From Hyphomicrobium sp. LHD-15 (lineage in GTDB: Bacteria > Pseudomonadota > Alphaproteobacteria > Rhizobiales > Hyphomicrobiaceae): 64,000 nt of DNA. A program made the translations under genes and the position numbers. The first letter of the stretch is position 1. Every line of letters starts with the position of its first letter. The stretch spans positions 310,001 to 374,000 of the forward strand of contig NZ_JAVIFT010000001.1 of the NCBI RefSeq assembly GCF_031157355.1, written 5' to 3'. The notes below the pieces were generated by a model. The model was not told where the DNA came from and did not search any database. It saw only the letters and a program-made list of their open reading frames with translations. Positions 54,054 through 63,189 of the stretch are shown here, one piece after another.

Positions 54054-55355
54054 ATGACGAATTGGACCCAAGCCAAGGGCCCGGGGGATTCCCCGAAGTC
54101 CAACGCGATCACCGACGTCGCCTGCCCATTCTGCGGTCTCGTTTGTGACGATCTGGAGATGGCGCGGGACGAATCCGGATTAAAAGTTACTAAGAATGGG
54201 TGCGAGAAGGCCGTCGCCGGGTTCGAGCGTAAGGTCGACGGTGCGCGTCCGCAGGTTGACGGACGCGACGTGGACCTCGAAACGGCGATCCGCGCGGCGA
54301 CCGACCTGATCCGCAAATCCTCGCTGCCGCTGTTCGGCGGCCTCGGCACCGACGTCAACGGCATCCGCTCCGTGCTGGCACTCGCCGACAAGGCGGGCGG
54401 CGTTATCGATCATGCCCTCTCCGAGGGGCAGTACCGGAACTTCCGCGTGCTCCAGACCACAGGCTGGATCATGACGACGCTCACGGAAGCGCGTAACCGC
54501 GCCGACGTATTCGTCATCGTCGGCAGCGACCTTCAGAAGCTGCACCCGCGCTTCTTCGAGCGCATCGTCAATGTCGAGCAGTCGCTGCTCTCCGAAGCGC
54601 CGCCGAAGCGGACCGTCGTGTTCATCGGCAAGGGGCTCGATCAATCGGGCGTCAAAGGCTCGCGCATCGGCGAGATCATCACGCTTCCGTGCGAGCTTGA
54701 CCGTATCAGTGAGGTGGTCGCCGCGCTCGCCGCCGAGATCAGGGGCACGCCGCCCAGCGCCGACACCGTTGCCGGTGTCCCGACCGCCGACATCAAGGCG
54801 CTCGCCGAGCGCTGCCGGGCCGCCAGCTACCCCGTTTTCGTGTGGGCGCCGCCGAGCCTCGCGTTCCCGAACGCCGACCTGGTGGTCAACACGGTCTCGG
54901 ATCTCGTCAAGGACCTCAACGTCAAGGGCCGCGCGGCTGGGCTTGCGCTCGGCGGCAACGAAGGCGCGATCTCGGCCGGTGCCGTCAGCTCCTGGCAGAG
55001 CGGCTATCCGCTGCGGGTTTCCTTCGCCAGCGGCAAGCCCGACTACGACTTCCAGCGCTACGCGATCCCGAGCATGCTGGCGAACGGCGAAGGCGACCTA
55101 CTGGTCTGGCTCGCGTCGTTCACGCCCGATCTCGGGCCGCCCGCCACGAAGCTGCCGACGATCGTGCTCGGCACGCCCGGCATCAAGCTTCAGAGCACAC
55201 CCGCCGTCTTCATTCCGGTCGGCACGCCCGGCGCAGACCACGGCGGTCGCATCATCCGGGTCGACAACGTCGTCTCGCTGCCGCTTCGCGATCTCGGCCG
55301 GTCGAACCTGCCCAAAGCCGCGGATATCTTTGCAGCGATCGAACTCGCCCTTTAG
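54054..55355 (+). CDS. fhcB: Formyltransferase/hydrolase complex subunit B
   Basis: A 433-residue relative of tungsten formylmethanofuran dehydrogenase subunit B. The N-terminal C24-x2-C27-x3-C31-x18-C50 set (CPFCGLVC, NGC) recalls an iron-sulfur site. The region that holds the catalytic Cys or SeCys in FwdB (here SEGQYRNFRVLQTTG) has none, in line with a non-redox structural subunit. The complex moves formyl from H4MPT to methylofuran and releases formate. The ATG has only a weak upstream site. It is the first gene of fhcBADC. Confidence 0.93.
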   Translation: MTNWTQAKGPGDSPKSNAITDVACPFCGLVCDDLEMARDESGLKVTKNGCEKAVAGFERKVDGARPQVDGRDVDLETAIRAATDLIRKSSLPLFGGLGTDVNGIRSVLALADKAGGVIDHALSEGQYRNFRVLQTTGWIMTTLTEARNRADVFVIVGSDLQKLHPRFFERIVNVEQSLLSEAPPKRTVVFIGKGLDQSGVKGSRIGEIITLPCELDRISEVVAALAAEIRGTPPSADTVAGVPTADIKALAERCRAASYPVFVWAPPSLAFPNADLVVNTVSDLVKDLNVKGRAAGLALGGNEGAISAGAVSSWQSGYPLRVSFASGKPDYDFQRYAIPSMLANGEGDLLVWLASFTPDLGPPATKLPTIVLGTPGIKLQSTPAVFIPVGTPGADHGGRIIRVDNVVSLPLRDLGRSNLPKAADIFAAIELAL

Positions 55356-55428
55356 TTAGTTTCGGCCGTGTTTCCTGTCGCCCCCGCGATCCGGGAAGCA
55401 CCCTAAGCCCGCCTCGAGGACCTAACAA

Positions 55429-57120
55429 ATGCTCATCAAGTTCACCGGCGGTACCGTCTACGACCCCATGAACGGGGTCAACGGCGAGGTGCGGGACATC
55501 TACGCCCGCGACGGCCGCATCGTCGCGGCGCCTCCCCCCGGCACCAAAATCGACCAGGAATTCTCGCTCGCCGGCCGTACCGTCATGGCGGGTGCCATCG
55601 ATCCGCACAGCCACATCGGCGGCGGCAAGGTCACGATCGGGCGCATGATGCTGCCCGAGGATCACCAGGGCCATGAAGTGGCACGCACCGACCTCATGCG
55701 CTCGGGCTGCGGGCATGCCGTGCCTTCCACCATGACGGCCGGCTATCGGTACGCGGAGATGGGCTACACGGCGGCGTTCGAGCCCGCCATGCTGCCGGCC
55801 AACGCACGCCAGGCGCACCTCGAAATGGGCGACACGCCCATGATCGACAAGGGCGCGTTTGTCATGCTCGGCAACGATGACTTCTTCCTGCGCGCCGTTG
55901 CGCAGAAGAAGGACTTCTCGTTCATCAAGGACTACATCGCCTGGACGATGCACGCCTCGCAGGCGCTCGCGGTCAAGATCGTGAACCCAGGCGGCATCAG
56001 CGCCTTCAAGTTCAACCAGCGACAGCTCGACCTCGACGAGAAGCACGCCTTCTACGGCATGACCCCGCGCGACATCATCCTGACGCTCGCGCGCGGCATG
56101 AAGGAACTCGGCGTTCCTCATCCGATTCACATTCACGGCTGCAACCTGGGCGTTCCCGGCAGCATGCATTCCACGCTCGCGACCATCAAGGGCGCGGAAG
56201 GATTGCCGCTCCACCTGACGCACATCCAGTTCCACAGCTACGGCACCGAAGGGGACATGAAGTTCTCCTCGGGCGCGCCGCAGATCGCCGAGTTGCTGAA
56301 CCAGCATTCGAACGTGTCGATCGATATCGGGCAGATCATGTTCGGCCAGACGTGCACCGCGTCGGGCGACAGCATGCGCCAGTACGGCAACACGAAGTCC
56401 GCCGATCCCAAGAAGTGGGTCGTCATGGACATCGAATGCGACAACGGCTGCGGCGTGGTGCCGATGAAGTACCGCGACAAGAGCTACGTCAACGCGCTGC
56501 AGTGGGCGATCGGCCTCGAATTGTTCCTGCTCGTCAACGATCCGTGGCGCATCTTCCTCACCACCGACCATCCGAACGGCGCGCCGTTCTACTATTATCC
56601 GCACCTGATCCGGCTGCTGATGGACCGCACGTTCCGCAATGAGATGCTCGAAAAGCTGCATCCCGGCGCGCAGGCGGCGACCATCCTGAAGTCGCTCACC
56701 CGCGAGTACTCGCTCTATGAGATCGCGATCATGACGCGTGCAGGCCCTGCAAAGAGCCTCGGCCTCCGCGACCGCGGGCATCTCGGCGTAGGCGCGACGG
56801 CCGACATCACCGTGTACGAAGAAAACGCAGACGACCGCGAGGCGATGTTCAAGACGCCGCTGTTCGTGTTCAAGAACGGCGAGCTGATCGTCAAGAATGG
56901 CAAGGTCGTCAAAGTGGTCGCCGGCGCGACGCATGTGGCTCGGCCCGAATACGACCGCGCTATCGAGAAGCCGTTGCGTGAGTATTTCGACCGTTACCAC
57001 ACCGTGAAGCTGGACAACTTCCGTCTCTCCGACCAGGAAATCGTCGACAGCAATTGCGGCCATACTGGCGGAGAATGCGGCTGCGTCATCGTTCAGCCGT
57101 GCGGACCGAGGACCTCCTGA
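55429..57120 (+). CDS. fhcA: Formyltransferase/hydrolase complex subunit A (formyl-methylofuran hydrolase)
   Basis: A 563-residue amidohydrolase of the FwdA family that hydrolyses formyl-methylofuran to formate. Dinuclear-metal ligands are visible: H60-x-H62 (DPHSHIGGG), a carboxylated-lysine candidate in AVKIVNPGG, then HIHGCNLG, THIQFHSYG and the aspartate of TTDHPNG. The C-terminus ends in Cys-rich CGHTGGECGC. It lies 73 bases after fhcB and 2 bases before fhcD. Confidence 0.96.
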   Translation: MLIKFTGGTVYDPMNGVNGEVRDIYARDGRIVAAPPPGTKIDQEFSLAGRTVMAGAIDPHSHIGGGKVTIGRMMLPEDHQGHEVARTDLMRSGCGHAVPSTMTAGYRYAEMGYTAAFEPAMLPANARQAHLEMGDTPMIDKGAFVMLGNDDFFLRAVAQKKDFSFIKDYIAWTMHASQALAVKIVNPGGISAFKFNQRQLDLDEKHAFYGMTPRDIILTLARGMKELGVPHPIHIHGCNLGVPGSMHSTLATIKGAEGLPLHLTHIQFHSYGTEGDMKFSSGAPQIAELLNQHSNVSIDIGQIMFGQTCTASGDSMRQYGNTKSADPKKWVVMDIECDNGCGVVPMKYRDKSYVNALQWAIGLELFLLVNDPWRIFLTTDHPNGAPFYYYPHLIRLLMDRTFRNEMLEKLHPGAQAATILKSLTREYSLYEIAIMTRAGPAKSLGLRDRGHLGVGATADITVYEENADDREAMFKTPLFVFKNGELIVKNGKVVKVVAGATHVARPEYDRAIEKPLREYFDRYHTVKLDNFRLSDQEIVDSNCGHTGGECGCVIVQPCGPRTS

Positions 57121-57122
57121 CA

Positions 57123-58031
57123 ATGAGCGCCATCACAAGAAACGGCGTCACGATCGACGACACCTTCGCCGAAGCCTTCGGCATGAGCGGGCTCGGCCTC
57201 GTGATCACGGCCGATACCCTGAAGTGGGCCAAGATCTCGGCCCAGGTGATGACCGGGTTCGGCACCTCGGTCATCGGCTGCGGCGCGGAGTGCGGTATCG
57301 ACCGCGAGCTTTCGCCGTCCGAGACGCCGGACGGACGCCCCGGCGTGCGGGTGCTGATGTTCGGCTTCTCTCCGGACGCCTTGAAGCCGCAGCTCCTGAA
57401 TCGCGTTGGCCAGTGCGTGCTGACCAGCCCGGGATCGGCTTGCTACAACGGCCTCGACAGCCCGACCAAGCTTGGGCTCGCCTCCGGTCCGCGCTTTTTC
57501 GGCGACGGCTGGCAAACGGCCAAGAAGCTCGGCAAGCGCCGCTTCTGGCGCGTGCCCGTCATGGATGGCGAGTTCGTCATCGAGGACAAATGCGGTCTCA
57601 CGACCGAAGCCGTCGGCGGCGGCAACCTTTTGATCCTCGGCCGCGATCGCGCGGGCCTGCTCGAAGCAACCGAGGCCGCGGTCGACGCCATCGCCAAAGT
57701 CGATGACGTGATCACGCCGTTCCCCGGCGGTATCGTGCGTTCGGGCTCGAAGGTCGGCTCGAAATACAAGGGCGCCATCGCCTCGACCAACGACGCGTTC
57801 TGCCCGACGCTCAAGGGCGCCGTCAAAACCGAGTGCAGCCCGGACACCATCGCGGTGCTCGAGATCGTGATCGACGGGCTGACCTCCAAGTCCGTTGCCG
57901 AAGCTATGCGCGTCGGCCTCAAAACCATCATCGAGACGGGCGCCGCCAAAGGCGTCACGCGGGTCTCCGCCGGCAATTACGGCGGCAAGCTCGGCCAGCA
58001 CCACTATCACCTGAAGGATCTGCTGCCATGA
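57123..58031 (+). CDS. fhcD: Formyltransferase/hydrolase complex subunit D (formylmethanofuran:H4MPT formyltransferase)
   Basis: A 302-residue Ftr-family protein that transfers formyl between H4MPT and methylofuran. Conserved parts are DTFAEAFGMSGLGLVITAD near residues 11-29, GTSVIGCGAECGIDRELSPSETPDGRPG and KYKGAIASTNDAFCPTL. It starts 2 bases after fhcA and overlaps fhcC by 4 bases, fitting a fixed-ratio complex. Confidence 0.96.
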   Translation: MSAITRNGVTIDDTFAEAFGMSGLGLVITADTLKWAKISAQVMTGFGTSVIGCGAECGIDRELSPSETPDGRPGVRVLMFGFSPDALKPQLLNRVGQCVLTSPGSACYNGLDSPTKLGLASGPRFFGDGWQTAKKLGKRRFWRVPVMDGEFVIEDKCGLTTEAVGGGNLLILGRDRAGLLEATEAAVDAIAKVDDVITPFPGGIVRSGSKVGSKYKGAIASTNDAFCPTLKGAVKTECSPDTIAVLEIVIDGLTSKSVAEAMRVGLKTIIETGAAKGVTRVSAGNYGGKLGQHHYHLKDLLP

Positions 58032-58837
58032 GCACGCTGAGCTTCACTTTGCGGCAGGCGCCGACCCAGCCGATCAATCTGTCGGCGTTGATCCCGTCGA
58101 AGCTCGCCGGGCTGTCGCTTGGCGATATCGAAGCACTACCGCTCGTAGACGGACCCAACGCGCTGCAGGTCGGCGACGTGTTTGCCGTCTCGGGCTCGCT
58201 TGGCGAGACGATCGCGATCTCGGGCGGATCATCATTTCTCGACCATGTCGGCGAAGGCCTGGATCAGGGCACGATCATCGTCGAGGGCAAGGTCGGCAAC
58301 CACGCCGGCCGCGGCATCAAGGGCGGCAAGCTCGAGATCGGCGGCGACGCAGGTGCATATCTCGCATCGACCGCCAAGGGCGGCATTGTTCACGTGAAGG
58401 GCTCGGCCGGCGATTTCCTCGGTGGCACGCGTCCCGGCGATCGCTTCGGCATGCTCGGCGGCACGGTGGTCGTCGAAGGCAATGTCGGACAGCGCGCAGG
58501 CGAGCGCATGCGGCGTGGCGTGGTTGTGGCACGCGGCAAGTTCGGCCCGGCGGCAGGCTCGCGCATGGTGGGCGGCACGCTGTGGACGGAAGCCGGTTTC
58601 GGGGCACGCCCGGGTCCGCTGCTCCGGCGCGGCACGCTGATCGGCCCCTCGGTCGACGAGCTTCTGCCGACGTTCGCCGACTGCGGCCGTATCGATCCGG
58701 TGATCCTCGGCATCCTCTCGCGCTACGTTGCCCAAACGCTCGGGCCGCTCGCACCGAAGCCGCTGCCACCGCTGGTCCGTAAGTTTGCGGGCGACCGCGC
58801 GACCATCGGCAAGGGCGAGATCCTGCTCACGGCTTAA
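58028..58837 (+). CDS. fhcC: Formyltransferase/hydrolase complex subunit C
   Basis: A 269-residue protein with a right-handed beta-helix like FwdC and the glutamate synthase C-terminal domain. It has repeated GxxxGxxG rungs such as GNHAGRGIKGGKLEIGG, GGTRPGDRFGMLGGTV and GQRAGERMRRGVVV. In the complex it contacts FhcA and FhcB. It is the last gene of the operon and is followed by a terminator. Confidence 0.95.
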   Translation: MSTLSFTLRQAPTQPINLSALIPSKLAGLSLGDIEALPLVDGPNALQVGDVFAVSGSLGETIAISGGSSFLDHVGEGLDQGTIIVEGKVGNHAGRGIKGGKLEIGGDAGAYLASTAKGGIVHVKGSAGDFLGGTRPGDRFGMLGGTVVVEGNVGQRAGERMRRGVVVARGKFGPAAGSRMVGGTLWTEAGFGARPGPLLRRGTLIGPSVDELLPTFADCGRIDPVILGILSRYVAQTLGPLAPKPLPPLVRKFAGDRATIGKGEILLTA

Positions 58838-58867
58838 GGCTTGTCTGGCTTCGATTTTGAGGCTTTC

Positions 58868-58917
58868 AACCCCGCCCTTTCCGCCTTCGGGCTGCACAGG
58901 GCGGGGTTTTTTCTTTT
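58868..58917 (+). terminator. Rho-independent terminator after fhcC
   Basis: AACCCCGCCCT (58868-58878) and AGGGCGGGGTT (58898-58908) form an 11-base stem with a 19-base loop, running into TTTTCTTTT. It starts about 30 bases after the fhcC stop. Confidence 0.9.
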
Positions 58918-59091
58918 CTGCGCCTCAAAACCGCCGGCCGGGTTGCTGCGTATCGCTTGGACATGAGACCGATTTTCACGCTTTGGATTGATGGGGTCCA
59001 AAGTGATTATGGTCCAAGACCGGGCGCATCCGAACGCGCCCGGCACCAACGATAAGCCCGATCCCATCAGGGCCCAAGGAGACGCCGCCCC

Positions 59092-59292
59092 ATGCTCAGC
59101 ATCGTTCTGTCGGCCTGCCTGATCGCCAATCCGGGCCAGTGCAAAGACTTCAAAATTCCGCTCGACGTGGACATGGATGCGATGCAGTGCGCGATGGCGG
59201 CACCACCCTATTTTGCCCAATGGGTCGAAGAGCATCCGCAGTGGCAGATCCGGCGCTGGAAATGCCAGCCGTCGTCGCTCAACGATACGTGA
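59092..59292 (+). CDS. Small Cys-containing protein, 66 residues
   Basis: A 66-residue protein with a short hydrophobic start (MLSIVLSACLIANPGQ), MQCAMAAPPYFAQWVEEHP in the middle and RRWKCQP near the end. Proteins with this Cys-Cys-Cys-Trp layout are common unnamed small proteins in alphaproteobacteria. AAGGAG lies about ten bases before the ATG, which supports expression. Function unknown. Confidence 0.72.
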   Translation: MLSIVLSACLIANPGQCKDFKIPLDVDMDAMQCAMAAPPYFAQWVEEHPQWQIRRWKCQPSSLNDT

Positions 59293-59328
59293 GGCAACGC
59301 GCAGCGGGGCAGCAGGCAGAGATCGACT

Positions 59329-60075
59329 TCAATTCGACAGACGGGCTTCCTTCTTCGGAAGCGGTAGGCCGCTGATCTCGATCATGAACTTCTGGCGAAT
59401 GGCGCGGCCGAAGTCGCCGAAGCCGTGAGCCGGCAGGATGAACGAGCTCGGCCCGCCCATGATGTTGTCGCGATACCATTGCTCGAGCGTGGGGCCTTCG
59501 TCGCCTTCCAGAATCGGCAAACCGTTCACGGTCACGCCCGATGCAGCCAACTCGTCGCGCACGCTCGCGGGCGGCTCCTCGGGATTGCAGTTTTCGCGCC
59601 CGTCTCCCGAGACATCGACGATGATCCGCAGAGCCTTGGCCGGGATCTGCGGAACGACCTTGTCCGAAATCGTCCGCAGCATGCCCGAGACGCATGTGAA
59701 TTCGCCCGTTTGGCGCGGAAGTGCGCGCACCTTGGCCGCGACCGCCGCCGCATCCGCGGCGCTCGCGATGCGCTGCCAGGGCAGCGAGAGCCGCGGCTTG
59801 TCGGCCCACGTCACCATCGCGACCAGGATGCCGCCCTGGGGGCCGTTGAGAATTGCCTTCAGAACCTCCGGGTCTTCCAACGCCTTGGCGATGCCTTCCA
59901 TCTGCAGCTTGTAGCGCTCCTCGTCGACCGAGTTCGAAACGTCGACCGAAACGATGAGAGCGGTATCGACTTCGAGCGGTGGCGCTGCATTCTGGGCATT
60001 TGCGGCGGCGAGGAATGCGATCACACCGGCACACAGCACCAGCCAGCCCCAGGCAACGACACGAGAGGTCATCAT
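59329..60075 (-). CDS. DUF1194 von Willebrand A-like exported protein
   Basis: A 248-residue protein with a signal peptide (about residues 1-28) and a VWA-type domain: the MIDAS motif DVSNS at 45-49, then GILVAMVTWADKPRLSLPW and IIVDVSGDGRENC. DUF1194 proteins are mostly secreted and of unknown role. The second ATG at 60072 is equally possible. It faces the small Cys-containing gene and diverges from the DUF2946 gene. Confidence 0.85.
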   Translation of the reverse strand: MMTSRVVAWGWLVLCAGVIAFLAAANAQNAAPPLEVDTALIVSVDVSNSVDEERYKLQMEGIAKALEDPEVLKAILNGPQGGILVAMVTWADKPRLSLPWQRIASAADAAAVAAKVRALPRQTGEFTCVSGMLRTISDKVVPQIPAKALRIIVDVSGDGRENCNPEEPPASVRDELAASGVTVNGLPILEGDEGPTLEQWYRDNIMGGPSSFILPAHGFGDFGRAIRQKFMIEISGLPLPKKEARLSN

Positions 60076-60326
60076 TCTTGCTCTTCTTTTCGTTTTGGCT
60101 CGGATCATCCAGCCGGCATCTTAACCTTGCCCTTCGGCGCGCCGCCAGGGCCTGACGGCACTCTCAGGCAAATCGCCCAATCGCGCTGCGTCCGGTCTCT
60201 GCACTGTGGCCTCGAAGGCACGCAAAGCCGCGCCGTCCGCACTTGCCCGACTTGCCAAGGCGGAATGGGCCGCATACCGTGCGCCTGACTCCGCAAACCG
60301 GCGGGAAACGAAGGACACCGGTCCCC

Positions 60327-60722
60327 GTGCGAACGCGCGCCATCGTCACTGTGTTTTTGCTGTTCGTGCTGGCTGTTCGCAGCCTGCTTCCGCACGGCTA
60401 CATGGTGCAGGCCGCCGATGCGTCCGACGGCGTATTCGAAATCGTCATTTGTACGAGCTCGGGACTGCAGCTTTTGAGTGTCGGTGACGACGGCACCGCT
60501 CCCCCGCAGAAACCTCAGCATGTCGAGAATGGGCTTTGCCCGTTCGCCGCAGCCGGTGCCGCAGCGCTTGCGGCCGCTGCACCCGCGACCCTTGCCAGCG
60601 AAGCCGAATACGCGGCGGTCACCTACACACTCGCCGTCGCGCTTTTCTCTGAAACACCGAAGCCCGGGGCGACCTCCGCCCGCGGTCCGCCTTCCCAACT
60701 GATTTCTGTTTCCCTCGCGTAA
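60327..60722 (+). CDS. DUF2946-family small membrane or exported protein
   Basis: A roughly 131-residue protein: a hydrophobic helix (VTVFLLFVLAVRSLLPHGYM, about residues 8-27), then IVICTSSG and a CPFAAAG segment. DUF2946 proteins share the LPxGYM and ICT.G motifs and often sit beside TonB receptors and copper genes. The GTG at 60327 gives the usual N-terminus; no ATG is well placed. The TonB receptor gene follows after 90 bases. Confidence 0.75.
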   Translation: MRTRAIVTVFLLFVLAVRSLLPHGYMVQAADASDGVFEIVICTSSGLQLLSVGDDGTAPPQKPQHVENGLCPFAAAGAAALAAAAPATLASEAEYAAVTYTLAVALFSETPKPGATSARGPPSQLISVSLA

Positions 60723-60812
60723 AGCGTGTGCCGGTAGCGGCTGCCGCTGTTTCCCGATCCTCGGAACAGCAGGGCCCGCTGCCCGACTTCAGAATCAATT
60801 TGGGTACCTGTC

Positions 60813-63059
60813 ATGACATCGCGTTTTCCGACGCGGACCTCTGGTCCGTCGTCAATCGCTTCATCTATTCGCCGCCCCGCTGCGCTCGGCGCAGCCTGGG
60901 CCGCCTTGTCGACTTTCGCGCTCTCGGAGCCGTCCTTCGCGCAAAACGCGCAGCCTCCCGTTACCGAGCTTCCCGAGGTGACGGTCACGACGACCACGAC
61001 AGCCAAGAAAAAGAAGGCCGCCAAGGCGGCGGCTCCGGTTGCGGCTTCGCAGCAAGCCGCAACGCCGGCAGCTTCGGCGCCCAGCGCCGGCGCTCCTGCC
61101 CCCGGCTCGCGCTCGGGCAGCCTGTCCGTGCCGACGACGGCGGAAGCCACCGCCGAGATCAATCGCACGCCGGGCGCGGTGGAGGTGGTGCCGGGGTCCG
61201 CCTATCAGACGTCGACGCCTGCAACCACGATCAAGGATGCGCTCGACTACGTGCCGGGCGTTTTCGTGCAGCCGAAGTGGGGCGACGACAGCCGTCTTTC
61301 GATCCGCGGCTCGGGCCTCTCGCGCAATTTCCATCTGCGCGGCGTTCAGCTTTTCATGGACGGGATCCCGATCAACACCGCCGATGGTTACGGCGATTTC
61401 CAGGAGATCGATCCGACCGCGTACCGTTACATCGAGGTTTTCAAGGGCGGCAACGCGCTGCGATTTGGCGCGAACTCGCTCGGCGGCGCCATCAACTTCG
61501 TGATGCCGACGGGGTATGACTCGGACCTGTTCGGCGCGCGCATCGACGTCGGCAGCTTCGGCTTCCGCAAGGCGGCTGTCAGCTCGGGTGGCGTCTCCGG
61601 CGCAGTGGACTATTTCGCGACCGTCACCGCGCAGGAGACCGACGGCTTCCGCGATCACAGCGACGGCGAGAGCATTCGCGGATCGATGAACGTCGGCTAT
61701 CGCCTTTCGGAGAACGTCGAGACGCGCTTCTATCTCAATGCCAACAACGTCGATCAGCGCATTCCGGGCAGCGTGACGAAGAGCGTTGCGCTCAATTCAC
61801 CGGAGACGGCAGCGGCGGGCAACTTGCTCAACGACTATCAGCGCAACATCGACACGTTGCGCATCGCCAACAAGACCGCGATCCGCATTGCCCCAGGCAC
61901 ACTGGTGGAGGTTGGCGCATTCAACGTCGATCGGCACCTGATGCATCCGATCTTCCAGTGGCTCGACTATCGCTATGACGACTACGGCGCGTTTGCCCGT
62001 CTCTCCGATGAGAGCCGGATCGGCGGATTCGCAAACCGTCTCATCGCCGGCGTCAATCTTCACAACGGAAATACCGACGTCAGGCAGTATGTGAACGTCC
62101 GGGGCCAGAAGGGCGCGCAGACGGTCGATGCCGAGGATACGTCGCGCAACTTCAGCGCCTATTTCGAGAACCATTTCTTCGTGACGCCGGACGTAGCGGT
62201 AGTTGCCGGCACTCAATTTTTGCATGCGACGCGCAAGCGCGAGGTTGAATTCGGCGCGACACCCGGCGAGACCGAATTCAACCTCTGGAGCCCGAAGGTC
62301 GGCGTGCTGTGGGACGTTACGCGCAATTCACAGGTGTTTGCGAACGTCTCGCGCAGCGCGGAAGTGCCGAGCTTCGGCGAGAGCGTGAACGTCGGACCGA
62401 CGGTCATTCCATTTTATGACATCAAGGCTCAACGCGCGACGACTTATGAAATCGGAACGCGTGGCGCGAATGCAAACTTTACCTGGGATCTCACGGCCTA
62501 CCGCTCCGAAATCAAAAACGAGCTCATGTGCTTTTACAGCGCCTTCGGCAACTGCAATGTCAGCAATGCCGATAGGACCGTCCACCAAGGACTCGAGCTC
62601 GGGGGTGGTGCTGCGATCGCAAAGGGGATCATCGCCAACGGCGCCAACCCCGACACTCTCTGGCTTCACGCCTCCTATACGTTCAATGACTTCTTCTTCG
62701 ACAACGACAAGGACTTCGGCGACAACGAGCTGCCCGGCGCACCGCGCCACTACCTGCGGGCCGAGCTGCTCTACAAGCATCCGAGCGGCGTCTATTTCGG
62801 CCCCAACATCGAATGGGTGCCCGAGGCCTACTATGTCGACAGTGCCAATACGTTGGACACCGAGGCCTACGCCATCTGGGGCGCGAAGATCGGCTTCGAC
62901 AACGGCGGCCCGATTACGGCCTATATCGAAGGACGCAATCTCTCGGACGAGGCCTACATCGCCAGTGCCAGCATTCTCGATCGGGCTAATGCCAATTCGA
63001 CACTGTTCGAGCCCGGCAACGGACGTGCGATCTACGGTGGCGTCCAGGTGAAATGGTGA
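60813..63059 (+). CDS. TonB-dependent outer-membrane receptor, probably for copper
   Basis: A 748-residue receptor: signal peptide to about residue 43 (FAQ-N), TonB box TELPEVTVT at 51-59, and a Lys/Ala/Pro-rich linker (about 60-105). A plug domain with IKDALDYVPGVFVQP and LSIRGSGLSRNFHLRGVQLFMDG follows, then a 22-strand barrel ending in aromatic VQVKW. Its neighbours, DUF2946 and a YcnI-PCuAC fusion, point to copper. A lanthanide-chelate receptor (LutH role) is the alternative given xoxF in the window. Few Met or His motifs in the plug prevent a firm choice. Confidence 0.85.
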   Translation: MTSRFPTRTSGPSSIASSIRRPAALGAAWAALSTFALSEPSFAQNAQPPVTELPEVTVTTTTTAKKKKAAKAAAPVAASQQAATPAASAPSAGAPAPGSRSGSLSVPTTAEATAEINRTPGAVEVVPGSAYQTSTPATTIKDALDYVPGVFVQPKWGDDSRLSIRGSGLSRNFHLRGVQLFMDGIPINTADGYGDFQEIDPTAYRYIEVFKGGNALRFGANSLGGAINFVMPTGYDSDLFGARIDVGSFGFRKAAVSSGGVSGAVDYFATVTAQETDGFRDHSDGESIRGSMNVGYRLSENVETRFYLNANNVDQRIPGSVTKSVALNSPETAAAGNLLNDYQRNIDTLRIANKTAIRIAPGTLVEVGAFNVDRHLMHPIFQWLDYRYDDYGAFARLSDESRIGGFANRLIAGVNLHNGNTDVRQYVNVRGQKGAQTVDAEDTSRNFSAYFENHFFVTPDVAVVAGTQFLHATRKREVEFGATPGETEFNLWSPKVGVLWDVTRNSQVFANVSRSAEVPSFGESVNVGPTVIPFYDIKAQRATTYEIGTRGANANFTWDLTAYRSEIKNELMCFYSAFGNCNVSNADRTVHQGLELGGGAAIAKGIIANGANPDTLWLHASYTFNDFFFDNDKDFGDNELPGAPRHYLRAELLYKHPSGVYFGPNIEWVPEAYYVDSANTLDTEAYAIWGAKIGFDNGGPITAYIEGRNLSDEAYIASASILDRANANSTLFEPGNGRAIYGGVQVKW

Positions 63060-63123
63060 GAATCATGCGCTTTCGGCGTCGCGGCTCCTCCTCCCGATCG
63101 TTCGTGACGCCGATCGCGCGTGC

Positions 63124-63151
63124 GTGGATGGCGCACAGCAGCGCCATCCAC
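63124..63151 (+). promoter_or_regulatory. Perfect hairpin between the TonB receptor and the YcnI-PCuAC gene
   Basis: GTGGATGGCGC and GCGCCATCCAC form an exact 11-base stem with a 6-base loop, 64 bases after the receptor stop and 38 bases before the next start. With no T-run it is more likely an mRNA processing or partial-termination element than a full terminator. Confidence 0.5.
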
Positions 63152-63189
63152 ATTCAATCGTCTGCCCTTGCTTATTTTGGAGTCAGCCA

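Noticed and set aside
55252-57123. A 623-codon open frame antisense to fhcA
   Set aside because: Composition-driven shadow; fhcA on the plus strand has metal ligands and operon context.
59092-59292. Lanmodulin-like EF-hand protein, looked for because of xoxF
   Set aside because: Neither this small protein nor any other visible frame has EF-hand loops of the DxDxDG type.
60813-63059. Calling the TonB receptor LutH (lanthanide-chelate uptake)
   Set aside because: Its immediate neighbours are copper-type proteins; the lanthanide role is kept only as an alternative.
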